NCBI GenBank assembly: GCA_035627615.1
Contig: DASPLL010000018.1
Span: 145,931-209,930 of the forward strand
DNA: 64,000 nt
Direction: 5' to 3'
Source of the DNA: BRH-c25 sp035627615
Lineage (GTDB): Bacteria > Bacillota > Clostridia > Lutisporales > Lutisporaceae
Position numbers and translations under genes: made by a program. Of this stretch, positions 60,974-64,000 are shown piece after piece. The number at the start of each line of letters is the position of its first letter. The stretch's first letter is position 1. The notes under the pieces were generated by a model that was not told the origin of the DNA, ran no database searches, and worked only from the letters and a program-made list of their open reading frames with translations.

Positions 60974-62983
60974 ATGAGGCTGAATCTCAAAATCACATTA
61001 CCCATAGTTGTTCTGCTGGTTGCAGTAATAACGGCATTATCATGGACATCATTCTACTTCACAGGACAGTTAGTCGAAAACAACATGTCACAGCTGGCGC
61101 AAAACAAGCTTGATGAAGTCCACTACAACATTTTTGGCAAGCGTGCCGAGGTATCTGTAAAGAAGCAGGAAATTAACAAGGAGTATCTGGACAAAGCAAA
61201 ATTATTGGCCAATATAATTAAGCAGAGCCCCGGAATATTGGAAAACAACTCTGCGCTGTTCGATCTGGCAGCATCTCTACAGCTTGATGAGATAAACATA
61301 TGTGATGAGAATGGGGTAGTAAGGTGGGGTACAATTGCAAGTTCTTACGGAGTGGATTTTAACACAGTTGAAAGCATGAAACCCTTTGTACAGGCCCTGA
61401 CTGATGAAAATTTCCAGCTTATACTGGAGCCTACGGAAAGAAATTCGGATAAAGCTCTTTTCCAGTATGCAGCAGTAGCCAGGAAGGACAAGCCCGGCAT
61501 TATACAAATAGGATTAACACCTTGGAAGCTTATAAAGGAAACCAAAGATGCAGATATAAGCAGTATTTCGAAGAATTCAACCTTTGGAGCCAGTGGTACT
61601 GTTATTATCGTAGATAAAAATACTGATATGATAATAAGTCACAAAAACTTATCGGTACAGGGTAAAAAAGCTGCTGAGTTTGATTGGGGTAAGAAAATCA
61701 GGGAAAGTGATTCCGGAAGTTTCAAGTATATTCTTGATGGAGAAGAGTATTTCATGAAGTACCAGCTTTCAGGAGAGAATATAGTATGTGCAACAATACA
61801 GGTCAAGGAATTCACAGCAGGACTCACTGATCTGTTGAGCAATACAGCCGTTATCTCGGTCGCAGCCCTTGCACTTTGCATACTTATTATATACTTGATC
61901 ATAAAGATCAATATCACAAATGAAATAGCAAAATTATTGAAAATTTTAAATACTATAGGCGAAGGAGACCTTACCAAAACAGTCAGTATAAAATCAAGCA
62001 AAGAGTTTTCCAATCTTAGTAAAGGAATCAATTTGATGACCGATAACCTTAAGGAAATTATCGAAAAAGGCTTTGAAATGACACAGAGTCTGAGGGAGTC
62101 GGGAGAAAGGCTGACGGCTTCGGCAGAACAGTCAAGCAGAGGAGCTTCAGAGGTAGCTACAACAATAAATGAGCTGGCAGAAGGAGCAAATGACCAGGCA
62201 GAAGGAGCTACAAAGGGAGCAATGACTGCTAAGGATGTTCTGGAGAGAGCGGAAGCAATTTTTGTCAGCATTGAGGATACGGTTAACAGCACCGAACTGA
62301 CTAAGGTAACAGTTGAAGAAGGCGTAGAAATAATCAGGTACCAGAATGAAAAAATGCAGGAAAGCGTAGCAAGCTCAAAAAACCTTGGCGATTCTATAAA
62401 CGAACTGTCCAGAAAGGCTAATGAAATCGGGGATATAATAAATGTAATCACTTCAATAGCCAATCAGACCAACATGCTTGCCTTGAATGCGGCGATTGAG
62501 GCCGCCAGGGCAGGAGAAGTCGGAAAGGGCTTTGCAGTAGTTGCCGATGAAGTAAGAAAGCTGGCTGAAGGTTCTACAACAGCGGCACAGCAGATATCGG
62601 ACATTATTGTTCAGATACAGGAAAGCGTAGAGCATGCGAAAGAACAGGCAGGCAACTCCATTGATGTGATTGAAGAGCAGCAGACGGCTGTAAAGCATAC
62701 AGAGGAAGCTTTTAACAAAATAAACAGTGCAACCCGGGAAGCCGCAAACCAGGTCGGCAAAATAGCAGAAGCGACTGAAAATATCATAAGCGGCATACAC
62801 ATGATTGTTGAGGTTGTGGAAGCACAAGCGGCTGCTTCAGAAGAGAGTGCTGCAAGCACGGAGGAAATTACTGCTTCTGTTCAGGAGCAGACTTCAGCTA
62901 TAGAAGAGGTTGAACATATAGCCGGCGGACTTATTGATGTTGTGGGTGAGCTGAGTGCTTTGATAAACCGTTTCAAAGTGTAA
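60974..62983 (+). CDS. Methyl-accepting chemotaxis protein
   Basis: 669 residues. TM helix at 7-27, Cache-type extracellular sensor to about 280, second TM (AVISVAALALCILIIYLIIK), HAMP, methylation helices and the tip ANQTNMLALNAAIEAARAGE. ATG 60974 with GGGAGG. Ligand unknown; the sensor differs clearly from the receptor at 14410. Confidence 0.94.
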   Translation: MRLNLKITLPIVVLLVAVITALSWTSFYFTGQLVENNMSQLAQNKLDEVHYNIFGKRAEVSVKKQEINKEYLDKAKLLANIIKQSPGILENNSALFDLAASLQLDEINICDENGVVRWGTIASSYGVDFNTVESMKPFVQALTDENFQLILEPTERNSDKALFQYAAVARKDKPGIIQIGLTPWKLIKETKDADISSISKNSTFGASGTVIIVDKNTDMIISHKNLSVQGKKAAEFDWGKKIRESDSGSFKYILDGEEYFMKYQLSGENIVCATIQVKEFTAGLTDLLSNTAVISVAALALCILIIYLIIKINITNEIAKLLKILNTIGEGDLTKTVSIKSSKEFSNLSKGINLMTDNLKEIIEKGFEMTQSLRESGERLTASAEQSSRGASEVATTINELAEGANDQAEGATKGAMTAKDVLERAEAIFVSIEDTVNSTELTKVTVEEGVEIIRYQNEKMQESVASSKNLGDSINELSRKANEIGDIINVITSIANQTNMLALNAAIEAARAGEVGKGFAVVADEVRKLAEGSTTAAQQISDIIVQIQESVEHAKEQAGNSIDVIEEQQTAVKHTEEAFNKINSATREAANQVGKIAEATENIISGIHMIVEVVEAQAAASEESAASTEEITASVQEQTSAIEEVEHIAGGLIDVVGELSALINRFKV

Positions 62984-63005
62984 GTTTATATTATAATAGA
63001 AGGGA

Positions 63006-63037
63006 AAAATCGGATGAAGTTTATTCATTCGATTTTT
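63006..63037 (+). terminator. Terminator after the chemoreceptor
   Basis: AAAATCGGATGAA, loop GTTTA, TTCATTCGATTTT and more T. Confidence 0.85.
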
Positions 63038-63120
63038 TTCACGTTTTTTTGAACTCCTTGTATTAAAATATGCATTGTGCAAAGAATAAAACCAAGCATG
63101 GATTTATAGGAGGCAAAACG

Positions 63121-63474
63121 ATGGAAATTTCAATGGAAGCAACGTTATTGAATAAGGACAGGATAATAATATCAAATCCGGAGCAGTACAACCGCGTTGA
63201 AATAAGAAACCTGAATTATGACGATGGGGAAGGTCTCGCAGGCTACAACGGAAATGTAGTAGTAGGCTATGGAAATGGTGTAAAGGATGTTTTCTTTTTG
63301 TCTATAAACAAAATGAGCAACAAAGATATAGAGATAATCTGTGATAAGGTACAGGAGCAATTCGGCCAGGATAATAAGCTCGTGAATCTCATCATATATA
63401 ATGGAGATGCCATTATATATAATCTGAATGATGAAGAAGAGGACAATACAAGTTACCCCGTATGTACCAATTGA
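63121..63474 (+). CDS. Protein of unknown function before the rRNA operon
   Basis: 117 residues, acidic, no membrane segment, beta-rich (IIISNPEQYNRVEIRNLNYD; GLAGYNGNVVVGYGNGVK). ATG 63121 follows TAGGAGG; the frame upstream to 63070 has no site. The last three bases overlap the -35 hexamer of the first rRNA promoter. No family recognised. Confidence 0.7.
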   Translation: MEISMEATLLNKDRIIISNPEQYNRVEIRNLNYDDGEGLAGYNGNVVVGYGNGVKDVFFLSINKMSNKDIEIICDKVQEQFGQDNKLVNLIIYNGDAIIYNLNDEEEDNTSYPVCTN

Positions 63475-63499
63475 CTATGATAAATATACGTGGTAAGAT
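63471..63499 (+). promoter_or_regulatory. rRNA promoter P1
   Basis: TTGACT, 17 bases, TAAGAT; followed by ATAATTCCTGCTTCGGAAA, which recurs after P2. Confidence 0.75.
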
Positions 63500-63520
63500 A
63501 TAATTCCTGCTTCGGAAAAC

Positions 63521-63552
63521 AGATGCGAGACTCGAGATACGAGATTCGAGGA
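63521..63552. repeat. Heptamer array between rRNA promoters (repeat locus J)
   Basis: 7-mers GATGCGA, GACTCGA, GATACGA, GATTCGA in tandem. A single arm. Confidence 0.85.
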
Positions 63553-63619
63553 TGAAAGCCGGGTGCTGTAGCCGGTAACCGGCAGGAAATGCAAGACAGC
63601 AGGAAGGAAAAACTTCCAG

Positions 63620-63648
63620 TTGACGACAAGCGGTAAACATGATAAGAT
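63620..63648 (+). promoter_or_regulatory. rRNA promoter P2
   Basis: TTGACG, 17 bases, TAAGAT; followed by GTAATTCCTGCTTCGGAAA as after P1. Confidence 0.8.
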
Positions 63649-63732
63649 GTAATTCCTGCTTCGGAAACGGGGCATAAAACAGACAAGATATAAACGGACG
63701 TAAATTACCACGAAAAACCAGCAAAAACAGTA

Positions 63733-63761
63733 TTGACACTGACATGCCGATGTGGTAACAT
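63733..63761 (+). promoter_or_regulatory. rRNA promoter P3
   Basis: TTGACA, 17 bases, TAACAT; about 167 bases before the 16S 5' end. The best -35 of the three. Confidence 0.85.
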
Positions 63762-63927
63762 AATAAAGGTCGGCGGCAGAAACGCCGGCACAATATGAGA
63801 AGATTCGCAGGATCTTCCAAAGGATATTTTGATCTTTGAAAACTACACAGTGTAAAATGATAACCAAGAATTCTTTTGAGTTAGGGTAAATGATTAAGTT
63901 TGCATTCACTTTAAGTGAATCACATAT

Positions 63928-64000
<73 letters not shown>

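Noticed and set aside
61639..62463. 274-residue minus-strand frame inside the second chemoreceptor
   Set aside because: Antisense shadow of the MCP coiled coil; the low-complexity Ser/Leu content is typical of that.

Overview
The window looks like chromosomal DNA of an anaerobic, endospore-forming Clostridia (Bacillota). The signs are a GerA-type germinant receptor operon, spoIIR, sleB-ypeB, an alpha/beta SASP and bofA; a large Bacillus/Clostridium-type SRP RNA upstream of dnaX-ybaB-recR-yaaL-bofA; two pyruvate:ferredoxin oxidoreductases; lysine fermentation genes; and the start of a 16S rRNA gene at the right edge. No transposase, integrase, CRISPR array or tRNA gene was found.

Layout. (1) 1-14.35 kb: a catabolic block on the + strand, by eye richer in G+C and in CGN arginine codons than the rest. 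It holds ubiX, a PrpR-type sigma-54 activator, a two-subunit Fe-S hydro-lyase, a textbook -24/-12 promoter, then eight genes in one direction: enamidase-like amidohydrolase, methylaspartate ammonia-lyase, 6-hydroxynicotinate-reductase-like Fe-S protein, UPF0280 protein, an Old-Yellow-Enzyme/GltD fusion flavoprotein, a pterin-dependent methyltransferase-like protein, AtuA and DUF4387. A strong hairpin closes it. (2) 14.4-16.5 kb: a chemoreceptor. (3) 16.7-24.4 kb: germination and sporulation genes. (4) 24.5-33.1 kb: ddl, a metallo-hydrolase, a PP-loop protein, DUF1934, then a sigma-54 activator facing a sigma-54 promoter for kdd-kamA, and a ProX/YbaK deacylase. (5) 33.3-45.8 kb: a SARP-type giant regulator, small membrane and metal-binding proteins, a two-component system next to htrA, a radical SAM protein and a DMT exporter. 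(6) 46-53 kb: SRP RNA, an HD-GYP sensor, dnaX, ybaB, recR, yaaL, bofA. (7) 53.2-60.8 kb: nifJ, a TetR regulator with its own palindromic operator, and porGDAB. (8) 61-64 kb: a second chemoreceptor, a small unknown protein, three tandem rRNA promoters and the 16S 5' end.

Two things stand out. First, the left cluster combines ring-reduction, ring-opening, ammonia-elimination and hydration chemistry under sigma-54 control. This is consistent with fermentation of an N-heterocyclic or methylaspartate-like compound, but it matches no single pathway I know. Second, the intergenic regions right of 20 kb carry a family of hypervariable heptamer/octamer arrays. Several are arranged as inverted arms around a TTCGAAG core, they often start exactly at stop codons, and one sits inside the loop of an otherwise intact terminator.
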